A DNA stretch of 64,000 nt, taken from Symbiodinium natans (lineage: Eukaryota; Sar; Dinophyceae; Suessiales; Symbiodiniaceae). Position 1 is the stretch's first letter; the number at the start of each line of letters is the position of its first letter. This document shows positions 53,541 through 64,000 of this stretch, piece after piece. Made by a program: the position numbers and the translations under genes. The notes below the pieces were generated by a model. That model saw only the letters and a program-made list of their open reading frames with translations, searched no databases and was not told where the DNA came from. The stretch lies in assembly GCA_905221605.1 (NCBI GenBank), contig CAJNDS010001557.1, positions 484,001-548,000 of the forward strand. Direction: 5' to 3'.

Positions 53541-54233
53541 TTGTTGCAACAAAGTGGGTTGGTTTGCGGGTGCATGTTTTTTTTTTCTGTGCTTCATTTT
53601 TTGGTGCTGTTGGGTTGCAGTCTCTGTGCTTAAATTTTTCCGTTGCTGTTGGGTTGCTGTGAGGTGCTGCCTTCATTTTGGTCGCTGTGTTGGTGCCTTT
53701 CTGTGCCTTCACTTTTTGGTTGTGTTTTGCATTTTCTGTGTCTTCATTTTTGGTTGCTGTGTGGTGCCTTTTCTGCACCTTCTTTTGGTCGCTGTGTGGT
53801 GCCTTTCTGTGCCTTCATTTTTGGTCGCTGTGTGTGCCGTTTCTGTGCCTTTTGGCTTCAGTGTGCAAGAAAAGTGTCAGTGTGGGCAAAGGGTGGTAAG
53901 GCATGGAGTCGCAGAAGTGACACCAAAAAAAAAAACAGTGACCTTGCAGTGGTGTCTGTGTGTGTGTGTGTGTGTTTACATCGTTTTCTCGAATGGGTGT
54001 GTGGTGTTGTGGTTTCGGCGTTTTGGCAGAGAGTCGTGTGTGTCATGAAGTGTGTCATTATGAGGTGCAAAGTGGCTTCAGTGGGTGGTGTGCGTTTGCG
54101 TGTCTGTCTGGGTTCTGCTGGCTGTTCAAGTGTGGAAGTGTGCGGGTGGTGAAAGGTGTGTGGTTTTGGAGACACAAAAAGAGGGCAAGGAATCAACTCC
54201 AAAAGGTAGGCAAGCCGAAGTGACCTCCACAGT
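52462..54233. mobile_element. Array insert 4, type A
   Basis: About 1.77 kb. Nearly identical to insert 2 apart from (TG)n length. Confidence 0.75.
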
Positions 54234-54739
54234 GCGAGAAAGATCGCACGGGAACAATGCAAGACTGTTGTCTTGAATGCCAGCTAAAGACAAGTTTAGC
54301 AAGATAAGAACACGCGTATCAACCGCGTTTTTTTGTTTTCTTGAGTGTTGATGCAAACAGTATCGAATAGAAAAAATCTTGTTTGTCTGTGAGTTGATTT
54401 TCAATTATTATTGAACTCAAATGGGTTCCAAAAGCAGCTCAATTCTGGGCACCGAAAACGGGCCCTAGATTTTGGATTTCCTGTGTGAACATACAAGGCC
54501 ACCCAGGTTGGAGCCTCAAATTGGAACCCAAGTTTAGGAGCCATTTTTGGGCCCAGTTGTGGCGTTTTTTTCACACACGGGAAGCCAGATCTGGCTTTCA
54601 CAGCTCCTCGTTGCGAGTAAAACAAATAAGCCTCTCAGTCGGTTCCAGTCTAAGTCCTGTGTCAGTCTTCCCCCAAAATTAGAACAGCAGGCAGCAAGGC
54701 GGCAAAGTGTGAACTTGTTTGGAACCGGAACTTTCTCTA

Positions 54740-56491
54740 ACTGTGGAGGTCACTGGAGCTTTCCTACCTTTTCGATCAACTTTGCTGCCCCTCATCTTGG
54801 GTTTCAGATTCTCCAGGTTTTGGTGCAAGGCCTGAAGGCAGAAGAGGAGAAAAGAAGGGTGCAGAGTCAACATCGGTGGAAACAGCTTGGAAAAGTTCAA
54901 TGCTTTGAAACAAGTGTTTTTAAAAGCCTCTGACAGTGCCGTTTGGACAGAAATCAACTGCGGGACGAGACGAGTTCAACCCTGGTGTTGATTCGTTAAG
55001 GTTGCGCGCGACGCCCAAGCCAAACCACCTGAAAATTGCAAAGTGTATTTCCAGAATGTGAATAAGTGCGAGCGAAGCGAGCGAAACACCAGAGTAAATT
55101 CAACAAATTTGACTGATCAAGTGTTGATTTTAAGGGTTTTTTCAACATTTTCGGAACTTCAGAAATTTTGAAATTCGTTGAATGGTGCTGAATCCAGGGA
55201 AGAATTGCAACACGCAACCAAAAACGAAAGACAAAGAATTAAGGGCACCCAGCCTAAAAAGAAAGCAGAGTTTCTTCTGCTCAATCTTCTGTCAAATTTC
55301 AGTGTGCCTTGAATTTCTGTTTGGCCATTTTGGAAAATTAAAGACAAGAGCACGCAATCGAAGCTTTGTCAAAAAAGTCGAATGGGAATGAAAATCGAGG
55401 CTGGGCGACTCTCAAGTCGTTCTGGCCATGATGAGAGGTCAGTGTGATTGTTTTTTTTGGAATTTTTGCAAGAACTACAAAAACATTGCTTTTTCCTTGG
55501 CCCGTCTGAAAAGAATTTTCTCTTGCTTTTGTTCAATGTTTTCTTTACGTTTTGTTGGGATGATCTCTCGGTTGCAAGCTTCAGAAAGAGAAAATTTCGA
55601 GAAAACGCTTTGAACTAAAACACAAACAGTCAGCAAGTGTTTTGGTAAGTGCCCGGCAAGCTGTCGATTGACCAGGAAGACGGTGAAAAAAATGCAATCG
55701 GAACTAAAAGACATTATAAGAATGTGCATTTTGTCGTTTCGGCTGTTTTTCTGAGTGTGCATGTGCAAGAGTGTTGTGGATGTGTGTGTGTGTAATTTGT
55801 TGCAACAAAGTGGGTTGGTTTGCGGGTGCATGTTTTTTTTTTCTGTGCTTCATTTTTTGGTGCTGTTGGGTTGCAGTCTCTGTGCTTAAATTTTTTCCGT
55901 TGCTGTTGGGTTGCTGTGAGGTGCTGCCTTCATTTTGGTCGCTGTGTTGGTGCCTTTCTGTGCCTTCACTTTTTGGTTGTGTTTGCATTTTCTGTGTCTT
56001 CATTTTTGGTTGCTGTGTGGTACCTTTTCTGCACCTTCTTTTTGGTCGCTGTGTGGTGCCTTTCTGTGCCTTCATTTTTGGTCGCTGTGTGTGCCGTTTC
56101 TGTGCCTTTTGGCTTCAGTGTGCAAGAAAAGTGTCAGTGTGGGCAAAGGGTGGTAAGGCATGGAGTCGCAGAAGTGACACCAAAAAAAAAACAGTGACCT
56201 TGCAGTGGTGTCTGTGTGTGTGTGTGTGTGTGTTTACATCGTTTTCTCGAATGGGTGTGTGGTGTTGTGGTTTCGGCGTTTTGGCAGAGAGTCGTGTGTG
56301 TCATGAAGTGTGTCATTATGAGGTGCAAAGTGGCTTCAGTGGGTGGTGTGCGTTTGCGTGTCTGTCTGGGTTCTGCTGGCTGTTCAAGTGTGGAAGTGTG
56401 CGGGTGGTGAAAGGTGTGTGGTTTTGGAGACACAAAAAGAGGGCAAGGAATCAACTCCAAAAGGTAGGCAAGCCGAAGTGACCTCCACAGT
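54740..56491. mobile_element. Array insert 5, type A
   Basis: About 1.75 kb, same termini, with a shorter (TG)n at about 55780. Confidence 0.75.
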
Positions 56492-56997
56492 GCGAGAAAG
56501 ATCGCACGGGAACAATGCAAGACTGTTGTCTTGAATGCCAGCTAAAGACAAGTTTAGCAAGATAAGAACACGCGTATCAACCGCGTTTTTTTGTTTTCTT
56601 GAGTGTTGATGCAAACAGTATCGAATAGAAAAAATCTTGTTTGTCTGTGAGTTGATTTTCAATTATTATTGAACTCAAATGGGTTCCAAAAGCAGCTCAA
56701 TTCTGGGCACCGAAAACGGGCCCTAGATTTTGGATTTCCTGTGTGAACATACAAGGCCACCCAGGTTGGAGCCTCAAATTGGAACCCAAGTTTAGGAGCC
56801 ATTTTTGGGCCCAGTTGTGGCGTTTTTTTCACACACGGGAATCCAGATCTGGCTTTCACAGCTCCTCGTTGCGAGTAAAACAAATAAGCCTCTCAGTCGG
56901 TTCCAGTCTAAGTCCTGTGTCAGTCTTCCCCCAAAATTAGAACAGCAGGCAGCAAGGCGGCAAAGTGTGAACTTGTTTGGAACCGGAACTTTCTCTA

Positions 56998-58733
56998 ACT
57001 GTGGAGGTCACTGGAGCTTCCCTACCTTTTCGATCAACTTTGCTGCCCCTCATCTTGGGTTTCAGATTCTCCAGGTTTTGGTGCAAGGCCTGAAGGCAGA
57101 AGAGGATAAAAGAAGGGTGCAGAGTCAACATCGGTGGAAACAGCTTGGAAAAGTTCAATGCTTTGAAACAAGTGTTTTTAAAAGCCTCTGACAGTGCCGT
57201 TTGGACAGAAATCAACTGCGGGACGAGACGAGTTCAACCCTGGTGTTGATTCGTTAAGGTTGCGCGCGACGCCCAAGCCAAACCACCTGAAAATTGCAAA
57301 GTGTATTTCCAGAATGTGAATAAGTGCGAGCGAAGCGAGCGAAACACCAGAGTAAATTTAACAAATTTAACTGATCAAGTGTTGATTTTTGAGGGTTTTT
57401 TCAACATTTTCGAGACTTTAGAAATTTTGAAAATTCGTTGAATGGTGCTGAATCCAGGGAAGAATTGCAACACGCAACCAAAAACGAAAGACAAAGAATC
57501 AAGGGCACCCCAGCCTAAAAAGAAAGCAGAGTTTCTTCTGCTCAATCTTCTGTCAAATTTCAGTGTGCCTTGAATTTCTGTTTGGCCATTTTGGAAAATT
57601 AAAGACAAGAGCACGCAATCGAAGCTTTGTCAAAAAAAGTCGAATGGGAATGGAAATCGAGGCCGGGCGACTCTCAAGTCGTTCTGGCCATGATGAGAGG
57701 TCAGTGTAATTGTTTTTTTTTGTAATTGGTTTTTTTTAATTTTTGCAAGAACTGCAAAAACCTTGTTTTTTCTTGGTCCGTCTGCAAAAAGAATTTTCTC
57801 TTGCTTTTGTTTAATGTTTTCTTGACTTTTTGTCGGCTTAAGAAAGAAAATTTCGAGAAACCGCTTTAAACTAAAACACAAACAGTCAGCAAGTGTTTCG
57901 GTAAGTGCCCGGCAAGCTGTCGATTGAGCAGAAAGACGGTGAAAAAATGCAATCGGAACTAAAAGACATTATAAGAATGTGCATTTTGTCGTTTCGGCTT
58001 TTTTCTAAGTGTGCATGTGCAAGAGTGTTGTGGATGTGTGTGTGTGTGTATGTGAATTTGTTGCAACAAAGTGGGTTGGTTTGCGGGTGCATGTCTTTTT
58101 TTCTGTGCTTCATTTTTTGGTGCTGTTGGGTTGTAGTCTCTGTGCTTAAATTTTTCGGTTGCTGTTTGGTTGCTGTAAGTTGCTGCCTTCATTTTGGTCG
58201 CTGTGTTGGTGCCTTTCTGTGCCTTTATTTTTGGTTGTGTTTTGCATTTTTCTGTGTCTTCATTTTTGTTCGCTGTGTGGTGCCTTTTCTGCACCTTCTT
58301 TTGGTCGCTGTGTGGTGCCTTTCTGTGCCTTCATTTTTGGTTGCTGTGTGTGCCGTTTCTGTGCCTTTTGGCTTTAGTGTGCAAGAAAAGTGTCAGTGTG
58401 TGGGTAAAGGGTGGTAAGGCATGGAGTCGCAGAATGACACCCAAAAAAAACAGTGACCTTGCAGTCTTGCAGTGGTGTCTGTGTGTGTGTGTGTGTGTGT
58501 TCACATCGTTTTCTTGAATGGGTGTGTGGTGTTGTGGTTTCGGCGTTTTGGCAGAGAGTTGTGTGTGTCATGGAGTGTGTTGTTATGTGGGTGCAAAGTG
58601 GCTTCAGTGGGTGGTGTGCGTTTGCGTGTCTGTCGGCTGGGTTCTGCTGGTGAAAGGTCTGTGGATTTGGAGACACAAAAAGAGGGCAAGGAATCAACTC
58701 CAAAAGGTAGGGAAGCGAAGTGACCTCCACAGT
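56998..58733. mobile_element. Array insert 6, type B
   Basis: About 1.74 kb. It lacks the TCGGTTGCAAGCTTCAGAAA segment near 57835. Confidence 0.75.
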
Positions 58734-59238
58734 GCGAGAAAGATCGCACGGGAACAATGCAAGACTGTTGTCTTGAATGCCAGCTAAAGACAAGTTTAGC
58801 AAGATAAGAACACGCGTATCAACCGCGTTTTTTGTTTTCTTGAGTGTTGATGCAAACAGTATCGAATAGAAAAAATCTTGTTTGTCTGTGAGTTGATTTT
58901 CAATTATTATTGAACTCAAATGGGTTCCAAAAGCAGCTCAATTCTGGGCACCGAAAACGGGCCCTAGATTTTGGATTTCCTGTGTGAACATACAAGGCCA
59001 CCCAGGTTGGAGCCTCAAATTGGAACCCAAGTTTAGGAGCCATTTTTGGGCCCAGTTGTGGCGTTTTTTTCACACACGGGAAGCCAGATCTGGCTTTCAC
59101 AGCTCCTCGTTGCGAGTAAAACAAATAAGCCTCTCAGTCGGTTCCAGTCTAAGTCCTGTGTCAGTCTTCCCCCAAAATTAGAACAGCAGGCAGCAAGGCG
59201 GCAAAGTGTGAACTTGTTTGGAACCGGAACTTTCTCTA

Positions 59239-60707
59239 ACTGTGGAGGTCACTGGAGCTTCCCTACCTTTTCGATCAACTTTGCTGCCCCTCATCTTGGG
59301 TTTCAGATTCTCCAGGTTTTGGTGCAAGGCCTGAAGGCAGAAGAGGATAAAAGAAGGGTGCAGAGTCAACATCGGTGGAAACAGCTTGGAAAAGTTCAAT
59401 GCTTTGAAACAAGTGTTTTTAAAAGCCTCTGACAGTGCCGTTTGGACAGAAATCAACTGCGGGACGAGACGAGTTCAACCCTGGTGTTGATTCGTTAAGG
59501 TTGCGCGCGACGCCCAAGCCAAACCACCTGAAAATTGCAAAGTGTATTTCCAGAATGTGAATAAGTGCGAGCGAAGCGAGCGAAACACCAGAGTAAATTC
59601 AACAAATTTAACTGATCAAGTGTTGATTTTTGAGGGTTTTTTCAACATTTTCGAGACTTTAGAAATTTTGAAAATTCGTTGAATGGTGCTGAATCCAGGG
59701 AAGAATTGCAACACGCAACCAAAAACGAAAGACAAAGAATCAAGGGCACCCCAGCCTAAAAAGAAAGCAGAGTTTCTTCTGCTCAATCTTCTGTCAAATT
59801 TCAGTGTGCCTTGAATTTCTGTTTGGCCATTTTGGAAAATTAAAGACAAGAGCACGCAATCGAAGCTTTGTCAAAAAAAGTCGAATGGGAATGGAAATCG
59901 AGGCCGGGCGACTCTCAAGTCGTTCTGGCCATGATGAGAGGTCAGTGTAATTGTTTTTTTTTGTAATTGTTTTTTTTTGAATTTTTGCAAGAACTGCAAA
60001 CATAGGTTTTTCCTTGGTCCGTCTGAAAAAGAATTTTCTCTTGCTTTTGTTTAATGTTTTCTTTACTTTTTGTCGGGATGATCTCTCGGTTGCAAGCTTC
60101 AGAAAGAAAATTTCGAGAAACCGCTTTAAACTAAAACACAAACAGTCAGCAAGTGTTTTGGTAAGTGCCCGGCAAGCTGTCGATTGACCAGAAAGACGGT
60201 GAAAAAATGCAATCGGAACTAAAAGACATTATAAGAATGTGCATTTTGTCGTTTCGGCTGTTTTTCTAAGTGTGCATGTGCAAGAGTGTTGTGGATGTGT
60301 GTGTGTGTGTCTGTGTGTGAATTTGTTGCAACAAAGTGGGTTGGTTTGCGGGTGCATGTCTTTTTTCTGTGCAGTCTCTGTGCTGAAATTTTTCCGTTGC
60401 TGTTGGGTTGCTGCAAGGTGCTGCCTTCATTTTGGTCGCTGTGTTGGTGCCTTTCTGTGCTTTATTTTTGGTTGTGTTTTGAATTTTTCTGTGTCTTCAT
60501 TTTTGTTCGCTGTGTGGTGCCTTTTCTGCACCTTCTTTTGGTCGCTGTGTGGCTTTCTGTGCCTTCATTTTTGGTTGCTGTGTGTGCCGTTTCTGTGCCT
60601 TTTGGCTTTAGTGTGCAAGAAAAGTGTCAGTGTGTGGGTAAAGGGTGGTAAGGCATGGAGTCGCAGAATGACACCCAAAAAAACAGTGACCTTGCAGTCT
60701 TGCAGTG

Positions 60708-60746
<39 letters not shown>

Positions 60747-60979
60747 CACATCGTTTTCTTGAATGGGTGTGTGGTGTTGTGGTTTCGGCGTTTTGGCAGA
60801 GAGTTGTGTGTGTTATGGAGTGTGTTGTTATGTGGGTGCAAAGTGGCTTCAGTGGGTGGTGTGCGTTTGCGTGTCTGTCGGCTGGGTTCTGCTGGTGAAA
60901 GGTCTGTGGATTTGGAGACACAAAAAGAGGGCAAGGAATCAACTCCAAAAGGTAGGGAAGTCGAAGTGACCTCCACAGT
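59239..60979. mobile_element. Array insert 7, type B
   Basis: About 1.74 kb. It retains the GCAAGCTTCAG segment, has lost part of the minisatellite near 60370, and has a long (TG)n at 60712-60745. Confidence 0.75.
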
Positions 60980-61484
60980 GCGAGAAAGATCGCACGGGAA
61001 CAATGCAAGACTGTTGTCTTGAATGCCAGCTAAAGACAAGTTTAGCAAGATAAGAACACGCGTATCAACCGCGTTTTTTGTTTTCTTGAGTGTTGATGCA
61101 AACAGTATCGAATAGAAAAAACCTTGTTTGTCTGTGAGTTGATTTTCAATTATTATTGAACTCAAATGGGTTCCAAAAGCAGCTCAATTCTGGGCACCGA
61201 AAACGGGCCCTAGATTTTGGATTTCCTGTGTGAACATACAAGGCCACCCAGGTTGGAGCCTCAAATTGGAACCCAAGTTTAGGAGCCATTTTTGGGCCCA
61301 GTTGTGGCGTTTTTTTCACACACGGGAAGCCAGATCTGGCTTTCACAGCTCCTCGTTGCGAGTAAAACAAATAAGCCTCTCAGTCGGTTCCAGTCTAAGT
61401 CCTGTGTCAGTCTTCCCCCAAAATTAGAACAGCAGGCAGCAAGGCGGCAAAGTGTGAACTTGTTTGGAACCGGAACTTTCTCTA

Positions 61485-63196
61485 ACTGTGGAGGTCACTG
61501 GAGCTTCCCTACCTTTTCGATCAACTTTGCTGCCCCTCATCTTGGGTTTCAGATTCTCCAGGTTTTGGTGCAAGGCCTGAAGGCAGAAGAGGATAAAAGA
61601 AGGGTGCAGAGTCAACATCGGTGGAAACAGCTTGGAAAAGTTCAATGCTTTGAAACAAGTGTTTTTAAAAGCCTCTGACAGTGCCGTTTGGACAGAAATC
61701 AACTGCGGGACGAGACGAGTTCAACCCTGGTGTTGATTCGTTAAGGTTGCGCGCGACGCCCAAGCCAAACCACCTGAAAATTGCAAAGTGTATTTCCAGA
61801 ATGTGAATAAGTGCGAGCGAAGCGAGCGAAACACCAGAGTAAATTCAACAAATTTAACTGATCAAGTGTTGATTTTGAGGGTTTTTTCAACATTTTCGGA
61901 CTTTAGAAATTTTGAAAATTCGTTGAATGGTGCTGAATCCAGGGAAGAATTGCAACACGCAACCAAAAACGAAAGACAAAGAATCAAGGGCACCCCAGCC
62001 TAAAAAGAAAGCAGAGTTTCTTCTGCTCAATCTTCTGTCAAATTTCAGTGTGCCTTGAATTTCTGTTTGGCCATTTTGGAAAATTAAAGACAAGAGCACG
62101 CAATCGAAGCTTTGTCAAAAAAAGTCGAATGGGAATGGAAATCGAGGCCGGGCGACTCTCAAGTCGTTCTGGCCATGATGAGAGGTCAGTGTAATTGTTT
62201 TTTTTTGTAATTGGTTTTTTTTTGAATTTTTGCAAGAACTGCAAAAACATTGTTTTTTCTTGGTCCGTCTGAAAAAGAATTTTCTCTTGCTTTTGTTTAA
62301 TGTTTTCTTGACTTTTTGTCGGCTTAAGAAAGAAAATTTCGAGAAACCGCTTTAAACTAAAACACAAACAGTCAGCAAGTGTTTCGGTAAGTGCCCGGCA
62401 AGCTGTCGATTGAGCAGAAAGACGGTGAAAAAATGCAATCGGAACTAAAAGACATTATAAGAATGTGCATTTTGTCGTTTCGGCTTTTTTCTAAGTGTGC
62501 ATGTGCAAGAGTGTTGTGGATGTGTGTGTGTGTGTATGTGAATTTGTTGCAACAAAGTGGGTTGGTTTGCGGGTGCATGTCTTTTTTTCTGTGCTGCTCT
62601 CTGTGCTTAAATTTTTCGGTTGCTGTTGGGTTGCTGTAAGGTTGCTGCCTTCATTTTGGTCGCTGTGTTGGTGCCTTTCTGTGCCTTTATTTTTGGTTGT
62701 GTTTTGCATTTTTCTGTGTCTTCATTTTTGTTCGCTGTGTGGTTCCTTTTCTGCACCTTCTTTTGGTCGCTGTGTGGTGCCTTTCTGTGCCTTCATTTTT
62801 GGTTGCTGTGTGTGCCGTTTCTGTGCCTTTTGGCTTTAGTGTGCAAGAAAAGTGTCAGTGTGTGGGTAAAGGGTGGTAAGGCATGGAGTCGCAGAATGAC
62901 ACCCAAAAAAAACAGTGACCTTGCAGTCTTGCAGTGGTGTCTGTGTGTGTGTGTGTGTGTGTTCACATCGTTTTCTTGAATGGGTGTGTGGTGTTGTGGT
63001 TTCGGCGTTTTGGCAGAGAGTTGTGTGTGTTATGGTGTGTGTTGTTATGTGGGTGCAAAGTGGCTTCAGTGGGTGGTGTGCGTTTGCGTGTCTGTCGGCT
63101 GGGTTCTGCTGGTGAAAGGTCTGTGGATTTGGAGACACAAAAAGAGGGCAAGGAATCAACTCCAAAAGGTAGGGAAGTCGAAGTGACCTCCACAGT
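61485..63196. mobile_element. Array insert 8, type B
   Basis: About 1.71 kb. It shares the missing GCAAGCTTCAG segment with insert 6 and has its own small deletion near 62595. Confidence 0.75.
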
Positions 63197-63706
63197 GCGA
63201 GAAAGATCGCACGGGAACAATGCAAGACTGTTGTCTTGAATGCCAGCTAAAGACAAGTTTAGCAAGATAAGAACACGCGTATCAACCGCGTTTTTTGTTT
63301 TCTTGAGTGTTGATGCAAACAGTATCGAATAGAAAAAACCTTGTTTGTCTGTGAGTTGATTTTCAATTATTATTGAACTCAAATGGGTTCCAAAAGCAGC
63401 TCAATTCTGGGCACCGAAAACGGGCCCTAGATTTTGGATTTCCTGTGTGAACATACAAGGCCACCCAGGTTGGAGCCTCAAATTGGAACCCAAGTTTAGG
63501 AGCCATTTTTGGGCCCAGTTGTGGCGTTTTTTTCACACACGGGAAGCCAGATCTGGCTTTCACAGCTCCTCGTTGCGAGTAAAACAAATAAGCCTCTCAG
63601 TCGGTTCCAGTCTAAGTCCTGTGTCAGTCTTCCCCCAAAATTAGAACAGCAGGCAGCAAGGCGGCAAAGTGTGAACTTGTTTGGAACCGGAACTTTCTCT
63701 AACAGT

Positions 63707-64000
63707 AAGTTCTCAAACTGCAGGAGATTGTTGGCCGAGTTGCTGAGTTCATAAGCTCCAAAACGTGTACACTTTCAGTTCCACAGGGGATTATAGTATC
63801 CAAAAAAGTGTAAAGTGCACTCAATTCAGCTGCTAAGTTGAGCTGACCTCGGAAACTGTACTTAAGGTTGAAGACTTGCTTCAACCTGTGCTTGTGTGCC
63901 GTGGCTCTCTAGCTCGTTCCCGCTCAAACCTCCAGAAAACAAGCCTAAACTGCTTGAGAAGCACCAATGGCCAAGATAAGGCCGCCCTTTTTTGAACCCG
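63707..64000. other. Unique flank to the right of the array
   Basis: Sequence leaves the array directly after CTCTAACAGT. I see no gene or repeat in the last 294 bp. Confidence 0.6.

Larger units (their letters stand above)
46208..63706. repeat. Tandem array, ~2.24-kb period, basal unit plus TIR-bounded insert
   Basis: Nine basal units of about 477-506 bp (46989-47493, 49253-49756, 51476-51979, 51985-52461, 54234-54739, 56492-56997, 58734-59238, 60980-61484, 63197-63701) alternate with eight inserts. Basal units begin GCGAGAAAGATCGCAC, and with the flanking GT this can form a small hairpin (GTGCGA/TCGCAC). They end GGAACTTTCTCTA. The copies are nearly identical, so shared frames are not evidence of coding. 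Inserts contain (TG)n tracts and a pyrimidine-rich minisatellite. Confidence 0.95.

Noticed and set aside
46153-63754. Repeated frames of 60-240 codons in the array (for example a 128-codon plus frame spanning basal unit and insert)
   Set aside because: The copies are nearly identical DNA, so shared frames prove nothing; translations are Cys/Phe/Val- or Thr/His-rich and cross the insert boundary.
63699-63884. 61-codon minus-strand frame in the right flank
   Set aside because: Short, spans the array edge, no supporting feature.

Overview
The window looks like nuclear DNA of a dinoflagellate, most likely a Symbiodiniaceae-type alga. This is inferred from content, not from a marker gene: very long coding frames nearly all on one strand (minus, from about 43 kb down to 1), several reverse-transcriptase families nested in one another, TTTAGGG-type telomere-like repeats, and large arrays of local satellites. 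I found no rRNA, tRNA, CRISPR array or bacterial-type operon.

Layout. (1) 1-10.4 kb: a minus-strand coding block ending in an intronless frame of at least 1952 codons that runs off the left edge and carries superfamily-1 (UPF1/DNA2-like) helicase motifs. (2) 11.2-40.8 kb: one very large LINE-type retrotransposon on the minus strand, cut into three pieces by two precise insertions. Read together, the LINE pieces give N-terminal repeats, a Tpt1/KptA-like RNA 2'-phosphotransferase N-lobe, an APE endonuclease, a reverse transcriptase, zinc fingers and, after frame changes, a complete ubiquitin-specific-protease (USP) domain. (3) Insertion 1 (16774-25974) is a 9.2-kb tyrosine-recombinase retrotransposon with split direct repeats, placed inside the endonuclease domain. 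It encodes a coiled-coil ORF, a tyrosine recombinase, a Gag-like CCCH protein and, after one in-frame UGA, a polyprotein with 2OG-Fe(II)-dioxygenase-like, methyltransferase-like, RT and RNase H regions. (4) Insertion 2 (29677-38513) is an 8.8-kb element made almost wholly of satellites. It has 23-bp terminal inverted repeats (21/23 matching) and an 11-bp target duplication, and its removal rejoins the LINE frame.

(5) 40.9-43 kb: a separate RT-RNase H frame. (6) 43-46.2 kb: AT-rich and telomere-like spacer with tandem repeats in opposite orientations. (7) 46.2-63.7 kb: a tandem array with a period of about 2.24 kb. Each period is a basal unit of about 505 bp plus an insert of about 1.75 kb bounded by perfect 15-bp inverted repeats; one site in the array lacks the insert. 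The last 300 bp are unique.

Almost everything right of 11 kb is mobile or satellite DNA. The left block may be a host gene cluster or part of another large element; its lack of introns is compatible with a retro-derived origin.
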